NCBI GenBank assembly: GCA_963678705.1
Contig: OY783223.1
Location: 4,650,001-4,714,000 of the forward strand
Length of the DNA stretch: 64,000 nt
Source: Panorpa germanica
Taxonomy: Eukaryota > Arthropoda > Insecta > Mecoptera > Panorpidae
Direction of reading: 5' to 3'
Below the pieces are notes generated by a model. The model made no database searches. It was not told where the DNA came from and saw only the letters and a list, made by a program, of their open reading frames with translations. The position numbers were made by a program, and so were the translations under genes. Positions 1 through 12,254 of the stretch are shown here, piece after piece; the stretch's first letter is position 1, and each line of letters starts with the position of its first letter.

Positions 1-12
1 CAACAAATTTGT

Positions 13-410
13 GATGAAATTTCACACGAAACTTAGAAAAACGGTTACTGAACTTTATAATTTATTGAAAGAAGTGTATGGCAATTCATGTTTATAGCGT
101 GCACGTTTCTTTGAATTTAAGCGTTCTAAATATGGCCGAGAAGACGTTCAAGATGATTAACGCCCTTGCTGAAACTGCAGGAATTGATAAAGAATCCGTT
201 CGGCAAATTTTACAAAACAATTTGAACTCCAAAAGTGTTTGCCAAAACGGTGCTTAAAATTCTCTCGTTTTAACAACAAGATGCTTATGCATTAAAAGGA
301 ACAAGATTTGAGTCCTGAAGGAGCTGACAGAAGAAGACTTCTAGCACTGTTTCAAACTCGTATAGAGCGTTGTAGGGATACAGGAGCGGTGTATATTGAA
401 GGTGATAATA
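13..410 (+). pseudogene. Mariner transposase fossil with large internal deletion
   Basis: Translations in shifting frames give MKFHTKLRKTVTELYNLLKE, then FEFKRSKYGREDVQDD, a decayed helix-turn-helix (IDKESVRQIL), then near 295 a jump to the C-terminus (ALKGTRFES..., followed by a decayed tail ending near GVYIEGD). The DDD catalytic centre is missing. The order matches a mariner transposase of roughly 340 residues reduced to its ends. It lies in the intron downstream of the last visible GluRI exon, in antisense orientation to the gene. Confidence 0.75.
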
Positions 411-2030
411 ATTAAATATGTTTGAAATCAAAATAAAATGTTAAACAGTGTCAGTCTCGTTATTTAATAGGAGCACCTCACACACAAAAAAAAATGTTCG
501 CTTCTGCTTTATATTTAATACAATAATTACAAAATCAATAAAAACCGCTGGTAATTACAGGGGATTACGACCACCTAAAGTGATCATCCCTTTAACTAAA
601 TCTTACTGCCATATGAGGATTAAAAAAGATGCATAGCAATTTAAGAAAAAATACTTTTAAAAAAATATTAGTTCAAAATTCTTTACCGTAACGAAAATAA
701 TGAACAAACTTATGAATTAACAATCGAGAACATTTTTACTTGCAGAATATTGATTAAATGGAATTGAAATTTAAATATATGGTCTGTTTAAAGATTATGC
801 CAGGTACATAATATAAAAGTGCCATGTACCTAACTTCTTTCCTCTTAAAAAACTGTACCACTCGCACTTAAGTGTTCCACTATCTCTTTAGAATAGATAA
901 AGTTATAACCTGATAGTCACAGATCAGATTAACTGCCACAATACTGCGTGTAACGCTATTACATAAGTATTAAATTGTCGCGCCTACTTCAAATTGCTAT
1001 AACTCAGATAATATTCGAAGTATTACCATGGATCAAAAATGGGCTTGTGTCCTCATTTTTCAATTGTTGATTGAAATTAATGTTAATAAATGTGTATTTG
1101 CGTGTCTATTTTATTAAATATCTAAATATTCACGGAGATATAGCAATTAAAAGTTTGAATTGTAGTTTTAGCGCTAGAAATGGTCGGCCATATTTGTATG
1201 ACGTGAAATGCATTTTAACGTCAGTTATTTGTTGAGTAGGTCAGTGCTGTGGTAATGTTCTGTAGCTGTTGATAGTCAAATAATCAAGTCAAATCAAAGA
1301 TAATAAATAAATAAGACATAATATTGAAATTTGATTGTTCATTGAAATAGCTGTAAATAATATTCGATATTTTGATATATAAATACATATAGCAGAGATT
1401 TATGATCTGTAAGGTTGGTAACCGAACACAAGGATTGTGATGTCACATGCACTTGGAATGTGTACAACGTTGAATCCGTTTAATAATTAAAGAGACAAAA
1501 TGACTTTTTTAATTGTTAATATCTCCAAACATATAAGGAGTTATTAAAAAATAATTGGACATTTGAGGTTCTAGTAATCCACTTTATCAATATATAGTAC
1601 ACTTTTATAGAAATTAAGACATAGGACACAAACCCATTAAAATATTCTGAACAATATTATTAATAAATATTAGCAAAAAAATATTCGTTTTACTGAAAAT
1701 TTCAAGGTGTGCTAACCCCTTAATGCTATAATTGTTTTAATATCTTTTAAAGACAAAGAAAAATAAATAAAATAAAATTACAAAAATAAATTAATCTCAT
1801 TATTTTAACCTGGTCTCGTCTCTTACTTTATTTACTTTTTAAAGGCTCCTGCACATATTTGTTCAACTGAACTGAACAAACACAACTAAAGCAAATATAA
1901 ACATGAAAGTAATAATAAATGAACGATTTAGAAATAAATGTAATATTTTTATTTACTTTTTTAGCTTTACTCTTTTACAAAATTGTCGATGAATTTCGTT
2001 TTATAAAAGTTAGCGATAATGGTAGATAAC
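411..2030. other. Intronic stretch with MITE-E copy A
   Basis: AT-rich sequence with no recognisable coding. It contains one full MITE-E copy (listed separately) at 1039-1638. The short open frame at 448-636 has no similarity I recognise and is taken as chance. Confidence 0.5.
1039..1638 (+). mobile_element. MITE-E copy A
   Basis: The element starts ATGGGCTTGTGTCCTC and ends ATAGGACACAAACCCAT, short terminal inverted repeats. Three other copies are present: 13677-14308 (inverted), 31565-32151 and 49961 to about 50800. They share long internal segments such as TTTGAATTGTAGTTTTAGCG and ATTTGTATGACGTGAAATGC. No coding capacity is visible. Class is uncertain; the structure is that of a non-autonomous DNA transposon. 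Confidence 0.8.
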
Positions 2031-2034
2031 GGTG

Positions 2035-2125
2035 TGAATTTGGTAGCTTGCCAAAAGCTAATTGCTAGGTTTATTTTCTATTTCTTATATTGAAATTGTC
2101 TTGCAGTGTAAGTTTCACATTTGTT
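2035..2125 (+). repeat. Short interspersed repeat (GGTAGCTTGCCA type)
   Basis: The block TTTGGTAGCTTGCCAAAAGC followed by TTGAAATTGTCTTGCAGTG recurs in altered form at about 35365-35430 and 46695-46990, usually as GGTAGCTT(G/A)CCACA near CTTGCAATGCAAGTTTCA. At 46.7-47.0 kb two such blocks face each other, suggesting a degenerate inverted-repeat transposon. Confidence 0.5.
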
Positions 2126-2144
2126 ATCTTACTAAAAACTAAGG

Positions 2145-2490
2145 ACTGTCGCACACTGCAACCGAATTTTGATCGGACGATTACGCGCTACTACGCTTTA
2201 CCTATCTGAACCCTGTAAATGTAATGAACTCTCGCACACTGCAAGCGACAAATCCATTCGAATACGGGCGTTACGTAGCGCTCATACTGGAACCGTATAT
2301 CAGCGAATTTTAACCAAGCGAATACATGCTACAACGCTAAACCTATCCGAACCTTGTAAATGCAATCAGACGTCTCAGACTGGAGCGGAACAGTGGTGTA
2401 TCGATAAAAATTAAAGTAAGAGTTTGTTCTCATGTTAAATTATGTTAGTACAAAATAACTCCAATACACCCTACAGTACACAAGTTTGAC
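2145..2490 (+). mobile_element. Repeat A copy 1 (non-autonomous DNA element)
   Basis: The sequence contains CTGTCGCACACTGCAACCGA, CTACGCTTTACCTATC and ACAGTGGTGTATCGATAAAA. The same blocks occur inverted at 12255-12662 and forward at 19741-20030. The tail CCAATACACCCTACAGTACA is shared with the 12-kb copy. The open frame at 2169-2414 is a by-product of the repeat and I do not treat it as a gene. Confidence 0.75.
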
Positions 2491-2784
2491 TTGGCGAATC
2501 TATTTCATATTAAGGTTAAATTACATATTTCATTAAGTAGTATTTTGTAAGTAGATTTTGTATCATAATAAAAATACCAGGTTTTATGATGGTCAAGTTA
2601 GAACTAATCATTAATATAAACAAGGGTTAGATTTTATTTGTGCTGGTAAAACTTAACTTGTTTCAATCCATAGTAACAACAACATTCTACACTCTAGTTA
2701 AATACCTACAACAAGTGATAAATAAGTCTTCTAGTATAAATGAAAGCTTTGTAAATTCTGCAATTAATGTAATTTAGCATAAAT
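2491..2784. other. Unassigned intronic sequence
   Basis: AT-rich spacer between repeat A and the LINE tail. I see nothing specific in it. Confidence 0.4.
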
Positions 2785-3332
2785 AATGCAAAAAATGTGA
2801 AATTACCTTCATATGAAATTTTTAATATAATCAAAAAATTAAACTTCAATTTGAGAAACACAGATTTCATTAACAAAAGTCAGTTAAAAGGAAGAGATTA
2901 TTATATGTTACATCCAAATTTAAGTAAGAAGAGATGGTTTAGAAATGAGTCCCGCAAAATTATATCAACTATAATCAGAATCAAAAGTAATGATTGCAAA
3001 ACTCCAGCTCACCTGCACAAAATTAATATTAAATCTGACGATAGATGTCAATGTGGTGAAGAAGGAACTTTCGATCATATTATATTTGAATGCATAAATT
3101 ATAGTTTAGAAAGATCAAAATTGAATAGTGATATATTAGATGTGATTAAAACTTTTCCTGTTAATACTAAATATTTGTTAGGTGATTCAAAATTAATTAG
3201 TGAATTATTGAAATATTTAGAAATTTGTAAAATTGAATTATAAATTATAAAAGATGTATAAAAAATGTTTGATGGTGACTATGACAAAAGAAAGTCAAGG
3301 CAAATAAGTAAATAAATATAAAAAAAAAAAAA
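2785..3332 (+). mobile_element. LINE-A, 5'-truncated, C-terminal ORF2 and poly(A)
   Basis: The open frame 2797-3243 encodes 148 residues (MKLPSYEIFNIIKKLNFNLR... to KYLEICKIEL). Its CQCGEEGTFDHIIFEC motif is the C-terminal zinc-finger-like knuckle of non-LTR retrotransposon ORF2. The same family at 14881-15530 carries an RNase H domain just before this part, which points to an I/LOA/R1-like clade. The copy ends in an A-rich tail at about 3318-3332. It is 5' truncated and lies antisense to GluRI inside an intron. Confidence 0.85.
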
Positions 3333-3438
3333 TTCTACGTTGAGCATATACATATTATAAGATTCATATAGTCTAGAAATATACTCGTAATTTAGAAGAA
3401 GGTCCTAAGAATACGTAATAAAATATGATAAAAACTCA

Positions 3439-3696
<258 letters not shown>

Positions 3697-4339
3697 TTAC
3701 AATTATGTCATTATAGAGTTAGAGGATGGAAACTATTCAATAGTAAATAAACGTGCTGTGCCGTGCCGCCTGCCGGCTGTACTCGGTACTACACTGTGCT
3801 ATACCAAGTCGTGTGCTGTTCAATAGGACATCGTTTTATTAGTAGTGAAATGGTGTGCTAGATGGAAGCACAATTGTCAGATAATATCTTATAGCTAAAC
3901 ACAAAACATCGACTAAAAAGATATTTTAATCAAAACGATAACTTTTTAAAACAATATTTGTTTATAGATCCCCTGATTAAAAATCGGATCTGTTACTACA
4001 GATTTTACTACCATGTATGGGTCTTTTATGAACTAAAATTACTCGCTGACTCTATAAGCGAATGTAACTCCATCTCTATTGTAAAGTTCAACTAAATGAA
4101 CTAACATTACTCGGCAACATATTATTTTAGTATTTTCTTTTTCATTAAAATGTTGTCTTTCTTAATATTTATATTTATAACGAAAGAAGGGTTTTCATCT
4201 ATAGGGAAATAGATAAGTGCCGAAATATTAACATAATAAGGGAAATGAAAAAGCTGACCAAATGGCCAAGCTAGCAGCTTCTTGTGATAACTAAATTACA
4301 TATTTTATAAAATCGAATACGAAAGCTGAATTAGAAAAA

Positions 4340-4750
4340 AATTAAATGAAAATTGGCAAGACAAGTGGGATAATTCTGATAAAGGTAGATATTTCTATAA
4401 AATACAACCAATACTGAAACGTAAGCCATGGTTTGCCAAATTAACATGGCCAAGAAGATTAATAACAATGACCTCAAGACTAAGAATGAATCATACTGGA
4501 GCTCCGAAACATCTAGCAAGAAACAAAATCATTCCAAACTCTAAATGCGAATGTGGTGAAGAGGAGGCAGATCCTGACCACATTCTGTGGCAATGAAAAA
4601 ATACAGCAATGGCAAGAAATGGACTTCAAAGGGCGGTGCTACAGACTTTGCAGACGCTTCCTATTAACACCCCCGAGAAACCGAAATTTATAACAGCAGT
4701 AGCCATGAATAGATCATTCTTGTTGTCTGGATATAAAGTATAAGAAAAAG
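4340..4750 (+). pseudogene. LINE-B ORF2 C-terminus
   Basis: Translation gives NWQDKWDNSDKGRYFYKIQP, RLRMNHTGAPKHLARNKI and CECGEEEADPDHILWQ, then LQTLPINTPEKPKFITAVAM. The C-x-C-G...H-x4-like knuckle resembles LINE-A but the sequence is clearly a different family. A stop interrupts the frame right after the knuckle. 5' truncated, non-functional. Confidence 0.75.
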
Positions 4751-4789
4751 CAGAACATTTTTAAGGGCGATAAAAGGCTGCACGCCTAG

Positions 4790-4990
4790 GAAGCCCGAGA
4801 AATTATATGATGATGGAGGTAAAGAGAAAGAGAAGTGAGAAGGAGGAGAAACTTTTTAAGCAGAGGGAGTCGTGAAGAACGATTGCAAGAGAAGAGAAGA
4901 TTTGGAGTCGACTGAACTCACGTTTTTACTTATTTAGTTAGTTAGTGCATATTGTGAGGTTATAATAAAATTATATAAAAAGGAATTGAC
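4790..4990 (+). mobile_element. LINE-C-type 3' tail (degenerate)
   Basis: A purine-rich stretch sharing TAAGCAGAGGGA and ACGATTGCAAGAGAAG with the degenerate LINE-C copy at about 59475-59530. No frame survives. Confidence 0.45.
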
Positions 4991-5486
4991 AATTTATGGT
5001 AAATAATAAACTTTAAATGTCGTTTCTTTAAATCATATAGATAGTATGATTTAAGTTAAACAATGTAATTATTAAAATTTGTATGTAAATTACCAAAATA
5101 TATATATATATATAATATCATGTTATTTATCAGCTATTATAATCTGTAATAACAATAAGCTAATAATAATCACGATTAAAGCATTTATGTGAGCCTGGGA
5201 GGTAATAAACAATGTTCTAAAACATATGCAATTATTAAACATTGAAATATATTACTACCAATACTTCCAGGGCTTGAAAACATTTATTACTTTAACACAC
5301 TATAAATTACTAGCATTGATAAAGTAACTTTTCTGAATTATTTCCATATCAACAAGATTCGAATTATTCCTTTAAGGTAGTTGATCCGAGATAGTCATGC
5401 TCAAAAGTATAACTCAGCAACCTAAAATTATAATGTAGCTGAAACGTTAGTGTCAAATAGTCTCGTTAAAAACTTTTGTGAAAGTA

Positions 5487-5640
5487 CAGTCTCACTGTTC
5501 TCACTACATGTAAATAGTATCTACACATCCATACACGTATACACGTATATACATTCACGTATTCTCACTGTTCTCACTACATGTAAATAGTATCTACACG
5601 TATATTCACATACATACACGTATATACACGTATTATCAAT
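5487..5640. repeat. Imperfect direct duplication, unit about 75 bp
   Basis: TCTCACTGTTCTCACTACAT followed by GTAAATAGTATCTACAC occurs twice, each followed by a run of ACACGTATA variants. Confidence 0.8.
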
Positions 5641-6749
5641 GTTTACAAAATTTTATTTCTGTAATGGCGTGGACAATAATTTCCATTTTTTTTTATGTGA
5701 TTAATAACTACTGTTTCTATAATATATTAAATTTTTATTGAATTCCTTTGAATCGTTTTTATTTTATTCGATAAAAATAACATTGAAATTACTATTTCCC
5801 ATAAGAGCCTGTGTTAAAATAACAAAACTTTAATATCGTTTTTCTCAATAATGGAGTGGTAAATTTTAATCGACCTGAGGTCAATATGTCTTATAATTAA
5901 TTAAAGAGCAATTAAATGAAGTTTTATTAAAATCCTTTGAAAAGTCATTCCACGATACAACTACCTTAAAGAAATACATATAAAAAATGATGTTAATATG
6001 AATTTCAGAGCATGTACGAAAGGTTTACAACCTCTGATATATATTATAATTTCATTTTGTGTACATGTTAACCTAGACTAAGGACTAATATTACTAGAGG
6101 TACCGTAGCGTACCATACAGCTGATAATAAATACTGCTTTATGATTTCTGTGATATATAGAATATCAAATACACTACATGTTTGTAATTTAGATTTCCTG
6201 TAATTAATTAACGTAACGAATACAGTAATTAACCGTTTTGAACGGTCGAACCCGAGTCGGGGTGAGTCGAGGCGAGTCAGGACCTGAATCTGTTCAATTT
6301 GTGTTCTTTTCATGTCCGTCAAAGGGAGCATGATAATTTTATTAATGATTATACATACTTAATGAACTTGGTCAGTTTATTAGAGCGAAAAGTTCTGAGC
6401 TTCACGTAAAGGTGGCGCTAATGAATTATACACCTAGATACCTAGTACACCTTCTTCTTTTATCGATAAATTTAAGCTTGTGTAAAATAAAGAAATAAAA
6501 ATAAATATAATAATTTATATTGAATAAAGTATATTAGAAGGCAGTGGTTGAGAATGAAGTGAGAGAGAGAGAGAAGTTGTATGAAAGTGGAGAAAGAAAA
6601 AAGATGAAAACACGAAATAGTTGTTTGATGCTCTCCTTTGCTTCTTTGACTTAAATTAATCCGGCTTTTAATTACTCTATCATCTATAATACATTATAAA
6701 ATAAAGTGAATTAAATTATAACGTTGAAAATAAAAAAAACAAGTATACT

Positions 6750-7000
6750 AAAAGTAATAGCCCACTAACAGTAAAGCATATTATTCTTCAAAGCTCCAAG
6801 TACTCAGCGCACAGACGAAACTGTATTATGCCTCAAGACTATAAGCAGATATTTCAAAGCAGAGAAAGTCTGAAAAAAGTGATTGACTTTATCAATGAAA
6901 CTAATTTAATCTCCGTTATTTTATATACCCATACTCGTGTCTATAAATTGTAAATTATGTGTTGATTCCTAAAGTTTAGATAGTTTAAATAGCTCAATCG
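6750..7000 (+). pseudogene. LINE-D ORF2 C-terminus fragment
   Basis: Translation yields CNSPLTVKHIILQSSKYSAH and, after an internal deletion, MPQDYKQIFQSRESLKKVID. Related fragments occur at 37760-38480 (split by LINE-C), 39640-39780 and 40253-40620. The motif pair C-N-x-x-L-T-V-x-H-I-x and FIN(E/K)xNLI near the C-terminus is typical of non-LTR ORF2 ends. Confidence 0.7.
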
Positions 7001-8780
7001 TGTGCAAAGTTATTAACGTTTTTATATTTAAAAACATGGTGTGCTAGTACAAAGTTACAAATCGATTTTAGTACACTGTTCCCATCTATATCTAACTATA
7101 TAACCATGAAGTAATGTTTCACCTTAAGTGCTAATAACTGTTGAAAGTTGATGCATTCAAATAAAGATTAAAATAATAATAATACAAATACATTCCACCA
7201 TTTTACGTTACGTTCATTGAATATTTTACTTAAGCAAAATTTCATGTAAAAGGGTATATAAAGGGTATATCAAAAATTACAATTTAGTGAAACCATGTAC
7301 AGCTCTGTTTCATATCTTGAAGAAAATAAGAATAAGTTACGGCTGAAATTTTGTAATTACCTAAGAGACATATTAGTTAACCTATTTATAAAAAAAATTT
7401 TAATTAAATAATGAGGTATTAAATGTTCGCTTGCGTTTTATTTTCCAATATTAAAACAGCAATATAAGACACTAATTGGTGAATTTATATATTATATAAT
7501 AATATTTAAGTTACTTAATACTTCTACAGTCTATTATCACTTAAATATTTGCTTAAATGTTCCGATTATCCATGTAATTTAAAGTTCGATTTAACACCGA
7601 ATTAATTTTTGATTTACACCACTAGTCCGAATCGACTCGGCCGCGTACTTCACCGACGTTTATTTCATAGCCATTAACCCCTAAAAAGCAGATTTTACAA
7701 TCCTTAAAAAGGTGTTCTGCATAAAAGTATAGATTAATTTTTTAGAAAGTTGTAAAATAGGTAACAAAATATTGTATATTAGGTATAATCATTTACGTAA
7801 CAGGAAACTACTATTGCAGTGTTTAAAAACATGTAACTGTGTTCAGAAGGTTTATGGATTAACACAATCATAAAACTTCTTAAGAAGACGTTTTTAAATT
7901 AAATATTACCAGGTTTCGTGTTGGGTAAAAATAGAAAAATAATTTACCGAGTTAAATTTACTCCAAATTTGATTGTATCTCTCAAAAGCCACAAGGTACT
8001 TTTCCTCGAGGCCTCTGGGCTAAAATCTCAGTATATAAATCATGTATATGTGTACAAGACCACCTTCGTTTTAGATATTTTTTACACAATTTTTATAAAA
8101 TCTTTTTCCGTAATTTTCTTCGAGTTTTCCACTCTCAGTAAAAGCCCTCAGAATTATTATTTTTTCATTCTAATCATTTTTAATTGCTAGTACCATAATA
8201 TACTTAATTAAATTAAAGAAAACTTAATTAGAAGAATTTGATAATTATATTACCAATATAAAGAAGACTTCATACTGACTTTATATATCTCCTGCATCCG
8301 TTTCTCATCTCTCTTTCACTCCTGTTTGTTCTCCTATCTCTTCATCTCACTCACTCTACTGTTACCACTCACTTAATTCATCCACAGAATATACAAATTG
8401 AATTAAATGTTTAACATATTTGAATAAACATGAGTTTGAAATTCTGTGAAAAACTTTTAAAATTATACGAAAAGGGGAAAAGAAAAATTAAGATACTTTT
8501 ATCATTTAAGCCTCTTCGTTTATAGTTTTATAATAAAGAGCTTATATTATATTTAGGGGTAGTTAGTTATATAGGAAGTTGGCAAATTGCAACCCTTGAA
8601 TAATGACCATAGATTTCTAGCTATATTAACTTTTTCAAACGTTTAGAATAATTATAGTAGTATTTGTTAACCTGTGCCTTTTTTTTTGTAGAACATATAG
8701 TCGAATGAGGACACACGCACTACGGAATAACTATTCAAAACCCATATACTTTTGTCGGCGTATCTCTTTGGAGCAGTATG

Positions 8781-9240
8781 CACAGGGTACCCTCACTTAG
8801 TGTACAAGTCATCAATGTCGCTTTAGGCGCCAAAGTCGCCATTTTTGGAATAGTGAACTAAAATGCTCGGCGACTCAACATTTGAAGGGAATGAAGGGCG
8901 AAGGGAGTGCACTGAACTAAAGTTCAGTGCAGTTCAGTGATACCACATATTAAAACATAATATTTTTGTATAGTACTAAACAAATGCAAATAATTGTATA
9001 CACAGTGATACAAAGCATGACACAAAATAAAACTACAATATTAATATATATATATAAATATTATGTTTTAATATGTGGTATCACTGAACTGCACTGAACT
9101 TTAGCTCAGTGCACTCCCTTCACCCTTCATTCCCTTCAAATGTTGAGTCGCCGAGCATCTTAGTTCACTATTCCAAAAATGGCGACTTTGGCGCCTAAAG
9201 CGACATTGATGAATTGTACACTAAGTGAGAGTACCCTGAG
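8781..9240. mobile_element. Foldback element with 185-bp inverted arms
   Basis: The left arm (about 8781-8965) and right arm (about 9056-9240) are near-perfect reverse complements. Each carries TTTAGGCGCCAAAGTCGCCA and TCACTGAACTGCACTGAACT or their complements. The loop of about 90 bp is AT-rich. No coding is present. It begins 355 bp downstream (in transcript terms) of the pore-exon donor. Confidence 0.92.
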
Positions 9241-9594
9241 TATGCATTTGTCGCTTCATCTCTTTAAACATGCATTAACATGACAAGATATATAAATACA
9301 ACAGTATAAAAACAGTTCTTTCTCTTATACAGCATAAAATTTTTCTTTCAGAACACTACAGGAGCACCCTTACGTGCTGCAAACTTCCATTGCATGTTTA
9401 TCAACAATAACTTGAATATGCAACTTCCCGTTTCAAAATAATAACACAATAATATGTAATGTATCTCAAGAGAATAAAGTTAAAAATATTTGTTGTTAAA
9501 TAAATTAAAATTTCTACTAGTTTTAATTTTAGTAGAAATTTCATATTTACATAAATGAATAATAATTTCTCTTGAAAAAAGTTAAGAAACTTAC

Positions 9595-10017
9595 TCTGAA
9601 GAAATCCCAAGTCGATCCGTGATAGAGTGTTCCGTACTGAACTTCTGTTTGGGAGACGAGGTCATCAGGAGAGTTGATGGGCGCTACCATCCGTTCCACT
9701 GTTAGGAAGGCGGCCAAGTTAGCAGTGTACGAACTGATGAGGATCAGCGTGAAGAACCACCAAACTGAACCAACGATTCGACCGGATATGGATCTAGGAG
9801 AGATATCGCATCCCTGTTGCATGAAAGCACCCAGGGAAAACCAAAGGGAATTTAGGATGCTGAAATCATTCGCCATGGAACTTTGTGGGGAAGGTTGAGT
9901 GGGGATAGGATCATGGGGATCTCCTGATAGATGGAGGACTCGCCATTCGTATGGGGAGAATCTGGACACCATGAAAAGTACAATGCTGACGCCGATATAG
10001 CTGAAGATGACGCACAC
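9595..10017 (-). CDS. GluRIA/GluRIB-like: GluRI exon: M1, pore loop, M3 and start of S2
   Basis: A 423-nt phase 0-0 exon of 141 codons. The acceptor is ttttag before 10017 and the donor AGA|GTAAGT after 9595. Domains in order: M1 ([20 protein letters not shown]), an insect-length linker ([20 protein letters not shown]...), pore loop with [13 protein letters not shown]3 ending in the gating motif [15 protein letters not shown], then S2 with GSTWDFF. The Gly-Ser-Thr supplies backbone and side-chain contacts equivalent to Ser654 and Thr655 of GluA2. The Q/R/N site is a genomically encoded glutamine (CAA at 9817-9819), so unedited channels should be calcium permeable and sensitive to internal polyamines. 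Confidence 0.97.
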
Positions 10018-10629
10018 CTAAAAGAAAAGAGAAAAATTAGTAAGAAATTGTAAACATTGACTAAGATAATACGCGCCGATCCGGCATATGACGTAAATGA
10101 ACAAACTGGCGATTGGTAACAAAGAATTTCTTAAAAATATTCATGCCGGGCCTCTTAAAAAGGGGTTATTTACACGTTTAGGCGTTAATTCTAACTGCAA
10201 CCATTAAATTTGGCCGTTTCCAATTTAGTAATTAATAAATTGTGATTAAGGTCGGCGTTAATAAAGCTTTCAATGCAGGCGAATGATTCTATTGAGTAAA
10301 ATAATTGAAAATATGCTTTTGTAGTAGTTTATACTTATATTTTTACTCGGAAATAAGTTTTTTTTTTTTAACTATTAGAATTTACGTACTATCAACCTAA
10401 TGATATTAAGAAAATTTTATGTCACTGAACTACTGGCTTGTGAGTAGTGGATCCTCCTACTTTAAATTATAATTGTATGTAATTGTTTTTATGTATTAAT
10501 TGCTCGGTATTTGTATTGGGAATAAGTCTATGGGCACTCATCTCTTTAGTCTGGCACACTTTTTATATTTCAGCAAACTTTTAGCAAGTGAATTCGGAAG
10601 AATTTGTAGTCGTTTCCGGTATTTCCGCT

Positions 10630-10930
10630 TCGTATCGGTATAAGGTCTCTGACTTATGATATATAAAGATCATTTTTAATAGTTGTATTTCTGACGAATC
10701 ACGGAGCCTTTTAGTTCGATGCCATAATACCAGATGGGCAATAATATTGATTTATAGAGGAGAATCGTGCATTCCATCAACCAATACATTTTGCAAAACC
10801 TGGTTCATTTTTCAAAACCTGGATATGTTTATTTCCAGTTCAATCTACGATCTAGATGTAATCCCAAGTATTTGGCAGATTCTGCTTGAGGTAGAGTTTC
10901 GTTTTTAAAGTCAAGTTAGTGAATGTGACA
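10630..10930 (-). mobile_element. Jockey LINE, inverted 5' segment (RT thumb)
   Basis: On the minus strand the translation is LDFKNETLPQAESAKYLGLH, LDRRLNWK, then after frameshifts FCKMYWLMECTILLYKSILL and PIWYYGIELKG. This is the thumb region of Jockey-clade reverse transcriptase. It directly precedes, in protein order, the forward segment at 10960-11200. Stops and shifts show it is dead. Confidence 0.88.
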
Positions 10931-11342
10931 TAGACAGATCATCGAAAATAATAAATATTAAAGTGTATGGTAAATCTTAGTCTAAGGATTGTCACGAATG
11001 CACCATGGTTTGTACCTAATCACATAATACATCGAGACCTGGATATACCTACAGTAAAAGAAGAAATAGTGCTTAGAACCAAAGTATACAAGGAGAGAAT
11101 AATAGAACATCCAAACAATTTGGCCAGCTGTCTAATGTCCAATATTTCCACAGTACGCAGACTAAAAAAGAAAGTACCTCAGGACCTACTAGCCAAATAA
11201 ACAGAATCTAGGATCTATTAAAATTGAGGGATGAGTCAATGGGCATATCCCGCGCAAGACATTTTATTTTGATATACCTATTACTGAATGTCCTACAAGC
11301 AGGACAGATTGTAATAATCTTTAGTATTCAAAAAAAAATCTT
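10931..11342 (+). mobile_element. Jockey LINE, forward 3' segment with poly(A)
   Basis: The frame 10967-11200 reads SLRIVTNAPWFVPNHIIHRD, LDIPTVKEEI and ends RRLKKKVPQDLLAK, the Jockey ORF2 C-terminus. The 3' UTR contains GGACAGATTGTAATAA and ends with nine A at about 11331-11339. With the inverted segment to its left it forms one insertion. Confidence 0.88.
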
Positions 11343-12254
11343 AGTCTAACTAATTTTAATCTAACACGATAAAAACATTGCAAATTTCGTACATCTTTGG
11401 GAATTAATTTATAATGATTTCATACACTTTTTTCCTAATCTTAAATTATAGAAGCCTTCATTCATCTTTAATTAATACATTTCACCAAAGAAACATTTTC
11501 AAAAGAGAATATATTTGTTATAAAATCCAGAATATGAAAACATGACTTTTATTGAAAATCACCTACGACATGATCCTGCCTATATAAAATACTGTTTATT
11601 TAATATACAAGTTTTGATAGTGCACCTGTTTTAATCCCTAATTTAACTGGTACAAAATATAGTTCGTTTATTTATTTAGCTAAATAATTTACCTCTATAA
11701 TCGTACGATTTATTGGAAAATATATGTATATGTATATTACATATGTATATCGCATACATATACACAAATAATCAAGGTAAAAACATAGAGTCGATATAAG
11801 CCAGTTCACCGATCGTGCTAGAGAAACTGATAAATACATACCGACGCCAGAAACGACGCCGATGCCGATGCCGACACCAACGTCGGAACTACGAGTTAAT
11901 CTAATTTGCTATGTATCAGATGCTCCCAGCAATATATCATTGAACGTGTGATAGAAATGGGCGATATAAAGGCTTTTGAATATTATTATAATAATTTAGC
12001 CTCATAATCTTTATATCTTTATTAACCTTTGCCCTTTGTATACGAGTATACGATATTATATTAAAATTTATTTACTTCGTTTAATTAATATATTATAAGA
12101 AGATTATTGTGGTAAATAATTTGTCTAAAATTCTTTGTGGTCATTATATTTATTAGGATGGACATTAGTTGCAGTTAGAAGGAATTGTCTTTTGTACATT
12201 CACTTACATAAATGGAAACTTAAAAACTTAGAAAATTATATATGCATATATAAT

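Noticed and set aside
5487..5640. CRISPR-like alternation of repeats
   Set aside because: Only two imperfect units with low-complexity spacers in a eukaryotic intron; a simple local duplication.
6235..6300. tRNA-like GGGTTCGACC box B
   Set aside because: The surrounding bases do not form a cloverleaf and no box A is placed correctly; the GC-rich look comes from a GAGTCG-type simple repeat.
8279..8360. Pyrimidine-rich block as a possible splice or regulatory tract
   Set aside because: It resembles the reverse of LINE 3' tails and has no adjacent exon.
9674..9898. Plus-strand open frame of 74 codons
   Set aside because: It is the shadow of the pore exon on the other strand; the same holds for 13399-13614, 36924-37172, 41025-41210, 41753-41983 and 43138-43422.
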